A stretch of 64,000 nt of DNA from Haloactinomyces albus (GCF_031458135.1 NZ_JAVDXW010000001.1:4836001-4900000); one strand, 5' to 3'. Shown: positions 51,554 to 61,662, counted from the first letter of the stretch. Numbers and translations: made by a program. The notes: generated by a model not told the origin, from the sequence alone.

Positions 51554-54072
51554 GCCGAAACCTCCTGTTCTGCACGCACGTTCGGCAGGGGCAACTCGAC
51601 CGGTGCGGGACGGATCTGCCCGCGCTGCTCGGTGAACTCGATGGTCGGATCCGGTGCGCCGGGAGCGTTGACGAAGGAGACGAACCGGGACAGTTTCTCC
51701 GGATCCTCGAGAACCCCGGACCACTCGTCGGTGTAGTTGCGGGTGTGCCGGTCCATGGCCTCCGCCAGCTCCTCGGCGATGCCGAGGGAGTCGTCGACCA
51801 CCACCTCGCGCACGTGCTCGAGCCCGTCGTCGAACGACTCGATCCACGCGGCCGTGCGCTGCAACCGGTCGGCGGTGCGCACGTAGAACATCAGGAACCG
51901 GTCGATCAGGCGGACCAGTTCCTCGTCGGTGAGGTCGGTGGCCAGCAGTTCGGCGTGGCGGGGGTTGAATCCGCCGTTGCCGCCGACGTAGAGATTCCAG
52001 CCCTGTTCGGTGGCGATCACCCCGAAGTCCTTGGAGCGTGCTTCGGCGCATTCCCGGGCGCAGCCGGACACGCCGGCCTTGATCTTGTGTGGGGCACGCA
52101 GGCCGCGGTAGCGCAGTTCCAGCCGGATGGCCATCGTCACCGAGTCCTGCACCCCGTAGCGGCACCAGTCGGTGCCCACACAGGACTTCACCGTGCGCAG
52201 GGCCTTGCCGTAGGCGTGACCGGACTCGAAGCCCGCCTCGGCCAGGCGGCGCCAGATCTCGGGCAGATGCTCCACGCGCGCCCCGAACAGGTCGATGCGC
52301 TGGCCACCGGTGATCTTGGTGTAGAGCCCGAACTCGCCTGCCACCTTGCCGAGGGTGATGAGCTTGTCCGGAGTGATCTCCCCGCCGGGCACACGCGGGA
52401 CCACCGAGTAGGTGCCGTTGCGTTGCATGTTGGCCAGGAACCGGTCGTTGGTGTCCTGCAGCCCGGCCTGCTCGTCATCGAGGATGTGTGGACTTCCGAG
52501 ACTGGCCAGAATGGAGGCCACCGCCGGCTTGCAGATGTCGCAGCCGCGGCCGTTGCCGTGTCGGTCGATCAGCTCGGAGAAGCTGGTGATGCCGGTGACC
52601 TGCACAATTTCGAACAGTTCCGCCCGGGATTGCGCGAAGTGCTCACACAGCGCCTTGGAGACCTGCACCCCGCACTCGCCGAGCAGGTTTTTGAGCATCG
52701 GCACGCAGGAACCGCAACTGGTACCCGCCTTGGTGCATGCCTTGATCCCGGCGACATCACCGGCCTGCTGCGTGGTGACCACCTCGGTGATGTCGGCTTT
52801 GGACACGTTGTTGCAGGAGCAGACCGTGGCCTCGTCGGGCAGCGCGCCCGTACCGACACCGTCGCCCTCGGGCAGCAGCAGCTGCTCGGGGGCAGCGGGC
52901 AGCTCGTGACCGACCAGAGGCCGCAGGGTGGCATAGGCGGTGGCGTCGCCGACGAGGACGCCACCGAGCAAGGTACGGGCGTCGTCGCTGAGCACGAGTT
53001 TGGTGTAGTTGCCTGCAGCGTTGTTGGCGTAGACGACTTCCAGGGCCCCTTCGGTTCCGGCGTGGGCATCGCCGAAGCTGGCGACGTCGACACCGAGCAG
53101 TTTGAGTTTGGTGGCGGTGTCGGCACCGCCGAACGGGGTGTCGCTGTTCTCGAGCAACTGCTCGGCCACGGCGGTGGCCATGCTGTAGCCGGGAGCGACG
53201 AGCCCGTAGCAGTGGCCGTCGACGGCGGCGCACTCGCCGATGGCCCAGATGTGCTCGTCACCGGTGCGGCAGTACTCGTCGACGAGGATTCCCCCACGGG
53301 GGCCACGCCCGAGCCCGGCGGGTTCGGCGAGGTCGTCGCGGGGGCGGATCCCGGCGGAGAACACGACCGTGTCGGTATCGAGGACGATGCCGTCGGTGAG
53401 GGTGACCGCCTCGACGTGACCGTGCTCGCCGGCGTGGATGGTCTCGGTGGCGGTGCCGGTGTGCACGTGCAGGCCGAGGTCACCGATGAGGCGGCCGAGG
53501 ATGTGTCCGCCGCCCTCGTCGACCTGGACCGGCATCAGCCGCGGGGCCATCTCCACGATGTGGGTGTCCATCCCCAGCGTTTGCAGGGCGCCTGCGGCTT
53601 CGAGTCCGAGCAGGCCCCCACCGACGACCACACCGGTTCGGCCCGGGGTCGCCGCAGCACGAATGGCGTCGAGATCGTCGAGGGTGCGGTAGACGTGGCA
53701 GCCGGGCAGCTCGTGACCCGGCACCGGGGGAACGAACGGCCGCGATCCGGTGGCCAGCACCAGCGCGTCGTAATCGATGGTGGTGCCGTCGGTGGTGGTG
53801 ACCCTCCGGTGGTGCCGGTCGATGCCGGCCACAGTGGTGCCGGTGCGCAACTCGACCCTCGGGTCGGTGGCCACCTCGTGGGTGACCAGACCGAGGTCCT
53901 CGGCGGTCTTTCCGTCCAAATAGGACGACAGGCCGACACGGTCATAGGCCGGGTGGGTTTCCTCGCCGAGGACGACGATGTGCCAGGTGCCCGCTTCGTC
54001 GCGGGTGCGCACATCTTCGATCAAGCGATGACCGACCATGCCGTGACCGATGATGACGAGCGTGCGGTTCAT
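51550..54072 (-). CDS. nirB: Assimilatory nitrite reductase large subunit NirB
   Basis: The 840-residue enzyme has an N-terminal FAD/NADH domain (TLVIIGHGMVGHRLIEDV, TGSRPFVPPVPG), a BFD-like [2Fe-2S] region (CSCNNVSKADI and SCGSC), a second CDICKP pair, and the sirohaem/[4Fe-4S] domain with CVGTDWCRYG and GCAREC...GGNGG. It reduces nitrite to ammonium with NADH in the cytoplasm. Its start overlaps the stop of the upstream flavoprotein gene. The length is normal for the family. Confidence 0.93.
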   Translation of the reverse strand: MNRTLVIIGHGMVGHRLIEDVRTRDEAGTWHIVVLGEETHPAYDRVGLSSYLDGKTAEDLGLVTHEVATDPRVELRTGTTVAGIDRHHRRVTTTDGTTIDYDALVLATGSRPFVPPVPGHELPGCHVYRTLDDLDAIRAAATPGRTGVVVGGGLLGLEAAGALQTLGMDTHIVEMAPRLMPVQVDEGGGHILGRLIGDLGLHVHTGTATETIHAGEHGHVEAVTLTDGIVLDTDTVVFSAGIRPRDDLAEPAGLGRGPRGGILVDEYCRTGDEHIWAIGECAAVDGHCYGLVAPGYSMATAVAEQLLENSDTPFGGADTATKLKLLGVDVASFGDAHAGTEGALEVVYANNAAGNYTKLVLSDDARTLLGGVLVGDATAYATLRPLVGHELPAAPEQLLLPEGDGVGTGALPDEATVCSCNNVSKADITEVVTTQQAGDVAGIKACTKAGTSCGSCVPMLKNLLGECGVQVSKALCEHFAQSRAELFEIVQVTGITSFSELIDRHGNGRGCDICKPAVASILASLGSPHILDDEQAGLQDTNDRFLANMQRNGTYSVVPRVPGGEITPDKLITLGKVAGEFGLYTKITGGQRIDLFGARVEHLPEIWRRLAEAGFESGHAYGKALRTVKSCVGTDWCRYGVQDSVTMAIRLELRYRGLRAPHKIKAGVSGCARECAEARSKDFGVIATEQGWNLYVGGNGGFNPRHAELLATDLTDEELVRLIDRFLMFYVRTADRLQRTAAWIESFDDGLEHVREVVVDDSLGIAEELAEAMDRHTRNYTDEWSGVLEDPEKLSRFVSFVNAPGAPDPTIEFTEQRGQIRPAPVELPLPNVRAEQEVSA

Positions 54073-55493
54073 GCGGCGTCCTCCTGTTCGGGGATGGTGT
54101 CGGCAAGTGACCGGCAGAGCCGGCGGATCGTGTCGGTGCAGCTGCCACAGCCGGTGGTGGCTCGAGTGGCTCGCGCGAGGGCGGGAACATCGCGGGCACC
54201 GTCGCCGAAGGCGGTGGCCAGTGCTTTCCGAGTGACGTTGTTGCAGCGACAGAGCACGGCGCTATCGGGCAGTTCTCCCGAACCGGTGTGCCGGGCCGGG
54301 GTGGTGCCGAGCAGGGCCGCGAGTCGGTCGGCGGGAACGGGCCTGCCCGCCGAATGGAGCTGGCTCATCGTGGCCACGGCTGTGGGCAGGCCCAGTACCA
54401 CGGCGGCGGCGATGCGGTCATTGTGCAGGGACAACCTGGCGTAGCGGCCGCGCGCGGGATCCGACAGGGTGACGGCCTCGGCATCATCGCCGGAGTTCAG
54501 TTCCTCCGCGGGACCGAGTGTGACGAGGTCGATGCCACAGGCCTTGAGCCGGGTGATGTTGCGCGTGCCCGGGTAGTGCGCCTCGGGCGAGGCGCCCGAC
54601 AGCACCTGTGCCAGAACATCGGCCTGGCACCGGCCCGCCCCGCTCGACTCGGTCGGCAGACCGTCGTGCTCGGCGCAGTCGCCGAGGGCGTGAATGCGCT
54701 CGTCGGTGGTACGGAGCTGATCGTCGACCACCACACCTCGGTGCACGGCAAGGCCGGCCTGACGGGCCAATGTGGTCTCGGGCAACACCCCGGTGCAGAC
54801 CGCTACCGCCTCGGCGGCCACTTCCTGCCCGTCGTCGAGAGTGAGCGCGCCGGGCCGATATTCGCGGGGATGGCCGGACAACCGCACGCCGATTCCCCGC
54901 CCGCTCAGTGCCTCGGCCAGCATCCGCCCGGCCGCCGGATCGAGCCGACGGTCCATGAGGTGCTTGCCCGCATGGACGAGGGTTACTGCGAGGCCTCGTG
55001 CGTTCAGGGCGGTCGCGGTCTCGACACCGAGCACTCCACCACCGAGCACGGTGATCCGTCCGGAGGACTCGGCCAGCCGTGCGAGATGGGCACCGTCATC
55101 GAGGGTGCGCAACGGGGTCACGTTTTCCACGAGGAAGCCCTCGGAATCGTGGAGTCCGGGCACCTCGGGCAGGTGGGGGCGTGCTCCGGTGGCCAGGACC
55201 AGGGTGTCGTACCGGTGCTCCTGCCCGGTGTCGGTGCGCACCAGCCGCCGATGTCGGTCGATGCCGGTGACGGTCACGCCCTGCCACACCCGGACGGCAT
55301 CCGGATGCCGGGGCAGCGTCAGTGACTCCGTGCCGAGATTGCCCTCCAGAACCGAGGTCAGCAGCATCCGGTTGTAGGTGGGCCGGGACTCGGCATCCAG
55401 TACCGTGATCCGGCCCGCATAGCCTTGCCGGAGGAGCTGATCGATCAGCCGGTGCGCGCCGGGACCATGGCCGACGATGACGAGATCGTTCAC
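54069..55493 (-). CDS. FAD-dependent NAD(P)H reductase with C-terminal BFD-like domain, nitrate reductase partner
   Basis: The 474-residue protein is a NirB-N-terminus-like flavoprotein: VNDLVIVGHGPGAHRLIDQLL, LVLATGARPHLPEVPG, LGGGVLGVETA, and IHALGDCAEHDG, followed by a BFD-type [2Fe-2S] domain (CRCNNVTRKAL and TTGCGSC). It lacks the sirohaem part, so it is probably the electron donor for the nitrate reductase NasC, like Klebsiella NasC/Bacillus NasB reductases. The GTG at 55493 overlaps the preceding stop, with GGAGG 7 nt upstream, and its end overlaps nirB. Confidence 0.85.
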   Translation of the reverse strand: MNDLVIVGHGPGAHRLIDQLLRQGYAGRITVLDAESRPTYNRMLLTSVLEGNLGTESLTLPRHPDAVRVWQGVTVTGIDRHRRLVRTDTGQEHRYDTLVLATGARPHLPEVPGLHDSEGFLVENVTPLRTLDDGAHLARLAESSGRITVLGGGVLGVETATALNARGLAVTLVHAGKHLMDRRLDPAAGRMLAEALSGRGIGVRLSGHPREYRPGALTLDDGQEVAAEAVAVCTGVLPETTLARQAGLAVHRGVVVDDQLRTTDERIHALGDCAEHDGLPTESSGAGRCQADVLAQVLSGASPEAHYPGTRNITRLKACGIDLVTLGPAEELNSGDDAEAVTLSDPARGRYARLSLHNDRIAAAVVLGLPTAVATMSQLHSAGRPVPADRLAALLGTTPARHTGSGELPDSAVLCRCNNVTRKALATAFGDGARDVPALARATRATTGCGSCTDTIRRLCRSLADTIPEQEDAA

Positions 55494-57607
55494 GCGGACA
55501 CCTCCGGAACGGCTTCGAGGCGCACGGCGCTGACCTTGAACTCGGGCATCCCGCTGCGCGGATCTCGGGCCGGCTGGGTCAGCAGGTTCGCTCGTGCCCC
55601 GTCGGGGAAGTGGAAGGGCAGGAACACGGTGTCGGTGCGCAGCGAGCTGTCCAGGTACACCCGGGCCACGGCACTGGATCGGGCGGAACTGATCCGGGCG
55701 AACAGACCCTCGTCGAGCCCGCAACGCTGAGCGGTGTCCGGATGCACCTGCACGAAAGCCTCCGGGGCCGCCTCGGTCAGGTCGGGCACCCGGCGAGTTT
55801 GCGCCCCGGTCTGATACTGCGCAGGCAGGCGACCCGTGGTGGCCCACAGCGGGAACCGGGTGTCGGTGGTCTCGGCCGGGCCGCGATGCTCGACCTCCTG
55901 GAACCGGGCACGCCCGTCGGGATGGGCGAAGCCGTCCAGAAACAGCCGGGGAGTTCCCGGGTGCGCCACCATGCCTGCCGTGTCCGACTCCGCCGTGTCC
56001 GGGACCGTTGGCGCAGGGCAGGGCCAGTGCAGTGCTTCACCGGCGTCGAGGCGCTCGTAGCTGATGCCGGAGTAGTCGGCCGCTCCGCCTGCCGAGGCTC
56101 GGCGCAGCTCGTCGAACACCTCGCGGGGCGAGGTGGGGAACCGACCTGCCGGCTGGCCCAGCCGGGTGGCCAGACCTTGCAGTACGTGCAGGTCCGACCG
56201 CGCGTGCTTCGGCGGCGTCAGCAGCCGGCGACGGCGCAGCAACCGCCCCTCGAGATTGGTCAGGGTGCCCTCCTCCTCTGCCCACTGCGTCACCGGGAGG
56301 ACGACGTCGGCCATGCGTGCGGTCTCCGACGGCACGAAATCGGCCACCACCAGCAGGTCCAGGTCCGCCAAGCGCTCGGCGATCGCAGCCGAGTCCGGCG
56401 CCGACAGCACCGGGTTCGACCCGAACACCAGCAGCGCGCGTGGACCACCCTCGGTACCGAGTGCCGCCAGCAATTCCGAGGCCGAGCGCCCCGGACCGGG
56501 CAGCGTGCCGGGAAGTACTCCCCAGACATCGGCGACATGCTCGCGCGTGGCCGGGTCGGTGATCAGCCGGTATCCCGGCAACTGATCGGCCTTCTGGCCG
56601 TGCTCGCGCCCACCTTGCCCGTTGCCCTGCCCGGTCAGGCAGCCGTACCCGCTGCCCTCGATACCGGGTAGACCCAGCGCCAAGGCGAGGTTGATGAACC
56701 CGCCGACCGTGTCGGCGCCGGTGCTGTGTTGCTCGGCACCGCGCCCGGTGAGCACATAGGACCGCTCGGATTCGGCCAGCATCCGCACCGCCTGCCGCTG
56801 AGCGGCCACCGGCACCCCGGTGACGTGCTCGGCCCGTTCCGGCCACCACGACACCGCCCGGGTCCACGCTGTGTCGAATCCCGTGGTGCGCTCGTGGACG
56901 TAATCCGCCTGGTATCGGCCCTCGGTGACCGCGATGTGCAGCAGTCCCAGGGCCAGGGCGAGATCCGTGCCCGGCGCCGGCTGCAGGTGCAGCGCTGCCG
57001 CCTCGGCCGTGGCGGTGCGGCGCGGATCGATCACGATCAACTCCGCACGGGTCAGGTGCTGCATCAGCGGGGGCATCGTCTCCGCCGGATTCGCTCCCGC
57101 CAGCAGGATCGTGCCTGCTCGGGCGAGGTCGGTGACCGGAAACGGCAGACCCCGGTCCAGGCCGAACGCGGCCGTGCCCGCGCTTGCGGCCGCCGACATG
57201 CAGAACCGGCCGTTGTAGTCGATCTGGCTCGTTCCCAGTGCCACTCGGGCGAATTTGCCCAGTAGGTAGGCTTTCTCGTTGGTCAATCCGCCCCCGCCGA
57301 ACACCGCCGTGGCTTCCGGGCCGGATTCCCCGGCGATCCGTTGCAGGCCGGTGGCCACCGTCTGCAGGGCGACACCCCAGGACACCGGCGTCAGCTCGCC
57401 GTCGGTCCCGCGCACCAAGGGGTGGCGCAGCCGCTCCGGTGTCTCCAGAAGGGCCGGAGCCGTCCAGCCCTTCTGGCACAGGCCCCCGCGATTGGTGGGA
57501 AAGTCCGAGGGGCTCACCGCGACGCCGCTACGTTCGACGGTCAGTCGGGTCCCGCATTGCAGGGCGCAGTAGGGACAGTGCGTGTGCACGCTGCGGATGT
57601 CAGACAT
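55490..57607 (-). CDS. Assimilatory nitrate reductase catalytic subunit
   Basis: The 705-residue bis-MGD enzyme has the N-terminal [4Fe-4S] motif CPYCALQCG with a fourth cysteine in GLCQKGW, NGRFCMSAAASAG with the Mo-ligand cysteine, SNPVLSAPDS, and a C-terminal dinucleotide-binding domain. It reduces nitrate to nitrite in the cytoplasm. Compared with the longest NasA types it has no C-terminal [2Fe-2S] domain, so it depends on the adjacent flavoprotein for electrons. ATG 57607 has AAGGAGG 6-7 nt upstream and overlaps the narK stop by 8 nt. It needs molybdenum cofactor, as does the formate dehydrogenase. Confidence 0.9.
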   Translation of the reverse strand: MSDIRSVHTHCPYCALQCGTRLTVERSGVAVSPSDFPTNRGGLCQKGWTAPALLETPERLRHPLVRGTDGELTPVSWGVALQTVATGLQRIAGESGPEATAVFGGGGLTNEKAYLLGKFARVALGTSQIDYNGRFCMSAAASAGTAAFGLDRGLPFPVTDLARAGTILLAGANPAETMPPLMQHLTRAELIVIDPRRTATAEAAALHLQPAPGTDLALALGLLHIAVTEGRYQADYVHERTTGFDTAWTRAVSWWPERAEHVTGVPVAAQRQAVRMLAESERSYVLTGRGAEQHSTGADTVGGFINLALALGLPGIEGSGYGCLTGQGNGQGGREHGQKADQLPGYRLITDPATREHVADVWGVLPGTLPGPGRSASELLAALGTEGGPRALLVFGSNPVLSAPDSAAIAERLADLDLLVVADFVPSETARMADVVLPVTQWAEEEGTLTNLEGRLLRRRRLLTPPKHARSDLHVLQGLATRLGQPAGRFPTSPREVFDELRRASAGGAADYSGISYERLDAGEALHWPCPAPTVPDTAESDTAGMVAHPGTPRLFLDGFAHPDGRARFQEVEHRGPAETTDTRFPLWATTGRLPAQYQTGAQTRRVPDLTEAAPEAFVQVHPDTAQRCGLDEGLFARISSARSSAVARVYLDSSLRTDTVFLPFHFPDGARANLLTQPARDPRSGMPEFKVSAVRLEAVPEVSA

Positions 57608-59012
57608 CGGCGGCCTCCTTGTGTGCCGCCACCGCGGCCCTCTCGGCCACCGGGACTCGGGCACGGCCGCGCCGGAGGTAGATCGCCCAGGTGGCGATCA
57701 CACACACGAGGTAGAAGACCAGGAAGGTCGTCAGGGCGGTGTCCCCATTGGCCGCCGCTCCGCCGAAGGAGACGCGGAAGGTGAGATTGATGAAGACCCC
57801 ACCCAGGCAACCCACCGCACCCGCGATCCCCATCACCGTTCCGGACAGCTTGCGGGCTAGGGCGGTCGCCTCCACCGCGCTACCACCGGAGGCGACCGCG
57901 TTCTCGGCCTGCCGCGCGAAAACCGCCGGGATCATCGTGTAGACCGAGCCGTTGCCGATGCCCGTCAGGATGAACAGTGCGATGAACGAGGCCAGATAGA
58001 GCGGGAAGGAGTTCTGAGCCGAAGCCACCAGTAGCAGTCCCGTTCCGGCGGCCATGCCGAGGAAGTTCCAGAACGTCACCCGGGCACCACCCCATCGGTC
58101 GGACAGCCGACCGCCGACCGGACGCGCCAGTGAACCCAGCAGCGGACCGATGAAGGTGTAACCGGCTGCCTGCAGTGCGGTGAAGTCGAACTCGCTTTTC
58201 AGGACCAGCCCGAACGCGAAGCTGTAGCCGATGAACGAGCCGAACGTGCCGATGTAGAGGAAGGACAGCCACCAGGTGTGCCGGCGTCGAACCGCCTCGG
58301 CCAGCATCCCGGGAGCGCGGCGCACCGCGTCGATGTTGTCCATACGCAGAGCGGCGAGTAGGGCGGCCACGACGATCAGTGGCAGGTACACGGCGGCGAC
58401 GTGGACCGGGCTGGTACTCCCGGCGGTGGCGATGACCAGCAGGCCGACCAGTTGGATCACCGCGACCCCGATGTTGCCGCCACCCGCATTGAGTCCCAGG
58501 GCCCATCCCTGGTGCCGTTGCGGGAAGAAGTTGGTGATGTTCGTCATCGACGAGGCGAAGTTGCCCCCGCCAACGCCGGTGAGCGCACCGATCAGCAGGA
58601 AGACCCACAGCGGCGTGCCGGGCCGCATGACGAACACCGCCGTGAGAACGGTCGGAATCAGCAGCAGCGAGGTGCTGAACACCGTCCAATTGCGTCCCCC
58701 GAAACGGGTCACGCCGTAGCTGTAGGGGATGCGCAGTAGCGCGCCGACCAGGCTCGGAATGGTCACCAGCAGAAATTTCTCGCCGGCGGTAAAACCCAGG
58801 CCGATCTCCGGGGACATGAACAGCACCATGACCGACCAGATGCTCCAGACGGAGAATCCCACGTGCTCGGAGAAGAGGGAAAGCCACAGGTTGCGTCGCG
58901 CGATGCGCTTGCCCGAGCGCTCCCAGAACTCTTCGTCCTCGGGATCCCAACCCGTGATCCAACCACCGTTTCCGGTGGGGGGTGTGGCACTGGCCGTGGT
59001 TGTCGTCTCCAA
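57600..59012 (-). CDS. narK: Nitrate/nitrite transporter (NarK/NasA, MFS)
   Basis: The 470-residue protein has 12 transmembrane helices and the nitrate signature GVGGGNFASSMTNITNFFP with a second conserved GLNAGGGNIGVAVIQLVG, as in NarK-type carriers. It imports nitrate and perhaps exports nitrite. The TTG at 59012 is the start, since GAGGAG lies 6 nt upstream; the longer frame runs through the divergent sirtuin gene and is not supported. It is the first gene of the nitrate operon. Confidence 0.9.
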   Translation of the reverse strand: METTTTASATPPTGNGGWITGWDPEDEEFWERSGKRIARRNLWLSLFSEHVGFSVWSIWSVMVLFMSPEIGLGFTAGEKFLLVTIPSLVGALLRIPYSYGVTRFGGRNWTVFSTSLLLIPTVLTAVFVMRPGTPLWVFLLIGALTGVGGGNFASSMTNITNFFPQRHQGWALGLNAGGGNIGVAVIQLVGLLVIATAGSTSPVHVAAVYLPLIVVAALLAALRMDNIDAVRRAPGMLAEAVRRRHTWWLSFLYIGTFGSFIGYSFAFGLVLKSEFDFTALQAAGYTFIGPLLGSLARPVGGRLSDRWGGARVTFWNFLGMAAGTGLLLVASAQNSFPLYLASFIALFILTGIGNGSVYTMIPAVFARQAENAVASGGSAVEATALARKLSGTVMGIAGAVGCLGGVFINLTFRVSFGGAAANGDTALTTFLVFYLVCVIATWAIYLRRGRARVPVAERAAVAAHKEAADV

Positions 59013-59079
59013 TGTGCGCTCCTCTCGCCGTGCTGCGTCGACGCTAGGAAGCGCGTGTTTCGTGCAGGATCTTCGTCGT

Positions 59080-59096
59080 GTTACCGGCGTGCTAAC
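59080..59096 (-). promoter_or_regulatory. Possible GlnR-type box upstream of narK
   Basis: GTTAC (59080-59084), 7 nt, and CTAAC (59092-59096) lie in the promoter region between narK and the sirtuin gene. The spacing is near that of GlnR nitrogen-control boxes, which commonly act on nitrate genes in actinomycetes, but the match is imperfect. Confidence 0.35.
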
Positions 59097-59213
59097 TCGT
59101 GTTGCGAGTTTTCGGGTCCGTTCGGGTCCGTTCGTGGTCGGACGATGCGCCCGGTACGGGCGCTCCGGAGCCCCGGTCACCTCCTGTGGCCGGGGACATG
59201 GCACGGTGAACGA

Positions 59214-60044
59214 GTGGCTGAGCGCGGGAGCGATACTGCGGTGGAGTTGCAGCGGGCGCGGGAACTGTTCGCAACCGCGCGACGAATCACCGCGCTGACC
59301 GGTGCCGGCCTTTCCACCGACTCGGGCATCCCCGACTTCCGAGGCCCCCGAGGTGTGTGGACGAAAGACCCCAACGCCCAGCGCCTGAGTGACATCAACA
59401 GCTATGTCGCCGACGCCGACGTGCGGCGTCAGGCGTGGCGGAGCCGTGCGGCCCATCCCGCCTGGGACGCCCTCCCCAACGCCGGACACCGTGCTTTCGT
59501 GGATCTGGCCTCCTCCGGGCGTTTGCGCGGAGTGCTGACCCAGAACATCGATGAACTCCATCAGCGAGCCGGTCTCGACCCGGATTTGGTCCGGGAACTG
59601 CACGGTTCGATGTTCGGCACGGTGTGTCTGAGCTGTGGGGGCCGTGGCGGGATGCGGGAAACTCTCGACCGGGTTGCGGACGGGGAGGCCGATCCCCATT
59701 GCCTGGCCTGCGGTGGGATGTTGAAGTCCGCCACCATCTCGTTCGGACAGTCCTTGGACGAGGACGTTGTCCGGGAGAGCCAACGGGCGGCCTTGGATTG
59801 CGACCTGTTTCTCACGGCGGGGACCTCGCTGACCGTGTTCCCGGCCGCCGGCTTTGCCGACCTGGCTGCCAAGGCAGGCGCGGACCTGATCATCTGTAAT
59901 GCCGAGCCCACGCCGTATGACGAGCAAGCTGCCGCCGTGCTGCGGGGGCCGTTGACCGAGGTTCTGCCCGAACTCGTGGCTGTGCCGCAAAGCATGCAGC
60001 AGCGCTCCCTGCGGACCTGGGGAGATCCCGGCACCTGGGCGTAA
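59214..60044 (+). CDS. Sir2 family NAD-dependent protein deacylase
   Basis: The 276-residue sirtuin has GAGLSTDSGIPDFRG for NAD binding, TQNIDELHQRAG, the catalytic histidine in LHGSMF, a Zn-binding pair of cysteine motifs (CLSCGG and CLACGG), and AGTSLTVFPAA. It removes acyl groups from protein lysines using NAD+, for example on acyl-CoA synthetases. The start is uncertain: GTG 59214 or GTG 59241, neither with a strong ribosome binding site. It is divergent from the nitrate operon. Confidence 0.85.
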   Translation: MAERGSDTAVELQRARELFATARRITALTGAGLSTDSGIPDFRGPRGVWTKDPNAQRLSDINSYVADADVRRQAWRSRAAHPAWDALPNAGHRAFVDLASSGRLRGVLTQNIDELHQRAGLDPDLVRELHGSMFGTVCLSCGGRGGMRETLDRVADGEADPHCLACGGMLKSATISFGQSLDEDVVRESQRAALDCDLFLTAGTSLTVFPAAGFADLAAKAGADLIICNAEPTPYDEQAAAVLRGPLTEVLPELVAVPQSMQQRSLRTWGDPGTWA

Positions 60045-60276
60045 TGAGCGATGCTGCGCCGGTAAGCCGTGGTCGTTCCGGGTGATCCGGCGCTTCCCGC
60101 CTCGGAGCTTCTCTTTTCGACGTCACCTGAGTAGTGGATATTGCCCGGGTTGGCGGATTCCAACTGGTGAACCGGTGATCCGGATGGCACAGTCCGTGAT
60201 CGTCTCGCCAATCCGTTCGGAGCAGTCGTGCCTGGGCGATCTCGCCCGCACGGTCCTGCAGCAGGAGGTGACGGTT

Positions 60277-61620
60277 GTGACGCGATCTCGGAACAGGGAC
60301 CCCGTCGAGTACCGAAGTGGCTTGCGGTGCCTCGTCGCGGTGGTGGCGGCCACGGCGATGTTGCCCGCGACTCCGGCCGGTGGCGTCGCCGTACCGCCCC
60401 GGCCACCCAACCCGAGCGAGGACCGCATCGACGCCGAGCGGGCACAGGCCCGCAAGATGGCCGAACGGGTGGGCACGCTGGCCAATCGGCTCGCTGCCAC
60501 CGAATCCCGCCTGCGGAAGCTGTCCACGCGGGTCGCGGTGAAGCTGGAGGAGGCCAACAAGGCCAGGGTCGATCTGCGTCGGGCCGAACGGGCGTATGCG
60601 CAGGCGAAGCAGCAGGCGGAGTTCGCTGCTGCCGAGGCCGATGCGGCGGCTCGGCAGGTCGAGGAGCAGCGCCGCAGGCTCGACGAGTTCGCCGCGAGCA
60701 GTTACCGGCAGGGCAGCCGCCTCGGTTCGATCCCGGCTTTCGTCGGGGCCGAAAGCCCGCGGGAGATGCTCGATCGGGCCGCGTTGCTCGATGCGATCAG
60801 TGAGTCCAAACTCGATGTCCTCGACGATCTTCGAAGTGCCCGGACGAAGAAGGCGAACAAGGACTCCTCGGCGCGCCAGGCGCTCCAGAATGCCGAGGCA
60901 AAACGGGTGGCCGCCGACCGTGCGCGGGCTGCTGCCGAAAAGGCCAAGGACGCCGCCGTGGCGGCACGGCAAGCACAGCAGGCACAGGCCCGCAAACTCC
61001 GTGCCGAAAAGGCGAGGGTCGAACAGCAGCTCGAGCAGGCGCGGGAGAACGTGGCCGGGCTGGAGCAGCAGCAACAGCGCTACCAGGAGTGGGTGGCGGC
61101 CAAAGAGCGGGAGGAACGCGCTGCTGCGGCAGCCGCGCAAGCGGCCACAGACGGCCTCGCACAGGGGGCTTCGCCACCCGGTGACACGGTCTCCGAGAAC
61201 AGCGCTGTCGAGACCGTGGTCCAGCGTGCGGTCTCCCAGGTGGGGGTGCCCTACGCATGGGGCGGTGGCAATGCCCACGGGCCCACCCGAGGAATCCGTG
61301 ACGGGGGAGTGGCCGACGCACACGGCGACTACCTCAAGATCGGTTTCGACTGTTCGGGGCTGATGGTCTATGCGTTCGCCGGAGTCGGTATCGAACTCCC
61401 GCACTACAGCGGGTACCAGTACCAGGCGGGGCGCAAGGTGCCGTTGTCGCAGAAACGGCGTGGGGACATGCTGTTCTGGCAGGACGGTGGCGGCATTCAC
61501 CATGTCGCGCTGTATCTCGGCAACGGCCGCATGGTCGAGGCCCCGTACTCGGGTGCGCAGGTACGGGTGACTTCGGTTCGCTACGACGGGATCGCTCCGT
61601 ACGCCGTTCGTCTGTTGTGA
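60277..61620 (+). CDS. Secreted NlpC/P60 peptidoglycan hydrolase with coiled coil
   Basis: The 447-residue protein has an N-terminal signal peptide (LRCLVAVVAATAMLPATPAGG), a long alpha-helical coiled coil (about 50-315, rich in Ala, Glu, Lys and Arg), and a C-terminal NlpC/P60 domain. The active-site cysteine is in GFDCSGLM and the histidine in IHHVALYLGNG. It resembles RipA/RipC-type endopeptidases that act in septum cleavage. GTG 60277 has AGGAGG 8 nt upstream. It follows the sirtuin after 232 bp of non-coding DNA, in which I see no riboswitch I recognise. Confidence 0.9.
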   Translation: MTRSRNRDPVEYRSGLRCLVAVVAATAMLPATPAGGVAVPPRPPNPSEDRIDAERAQARKMAERVGTLANRLAATESRLRKLSTRVAVKLEEANKARVDLRRAERAYAQAKQQAEFAAAEADAAARQVEEQRRRLDEFAASSYRQGSRLGSIPAFVGAESPREMLDRAALLDAISESKLDVLDDLRSARTKKANKDSSARQALQNAEAKRVAADRARAAAEKAKDAAVAARQAQQAQARKLRAEKARVEQQLEQARENVAGLEQQQQRYQEWVAAKEREERAAAAAAQAATDGLAQGASPPGDTVSENSAVETVVQRAVSQVGVPYAWGGGNAHGPTRGIRDGGVADAHGDYLKIGFDCSGLMVYAFAGVGIELPHYSGYQYQAGRKVPLSQKRRGDMLFWQDGGGIHHVALYLGNGRMVEAPYSGAQVRVTSVRYDGIAPYAVRLL

Positions 61621-61662
61621 CCCACGGCAGCATGCATTACGCCGCGCAGGGATCATTCGGGC

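Noticed and set aside
51469-54444. 991-codon plus-strand frame opposite nirB
   Set aside because: It is an antisense shadow with no protein family features, while nirB carries all expected motifs.
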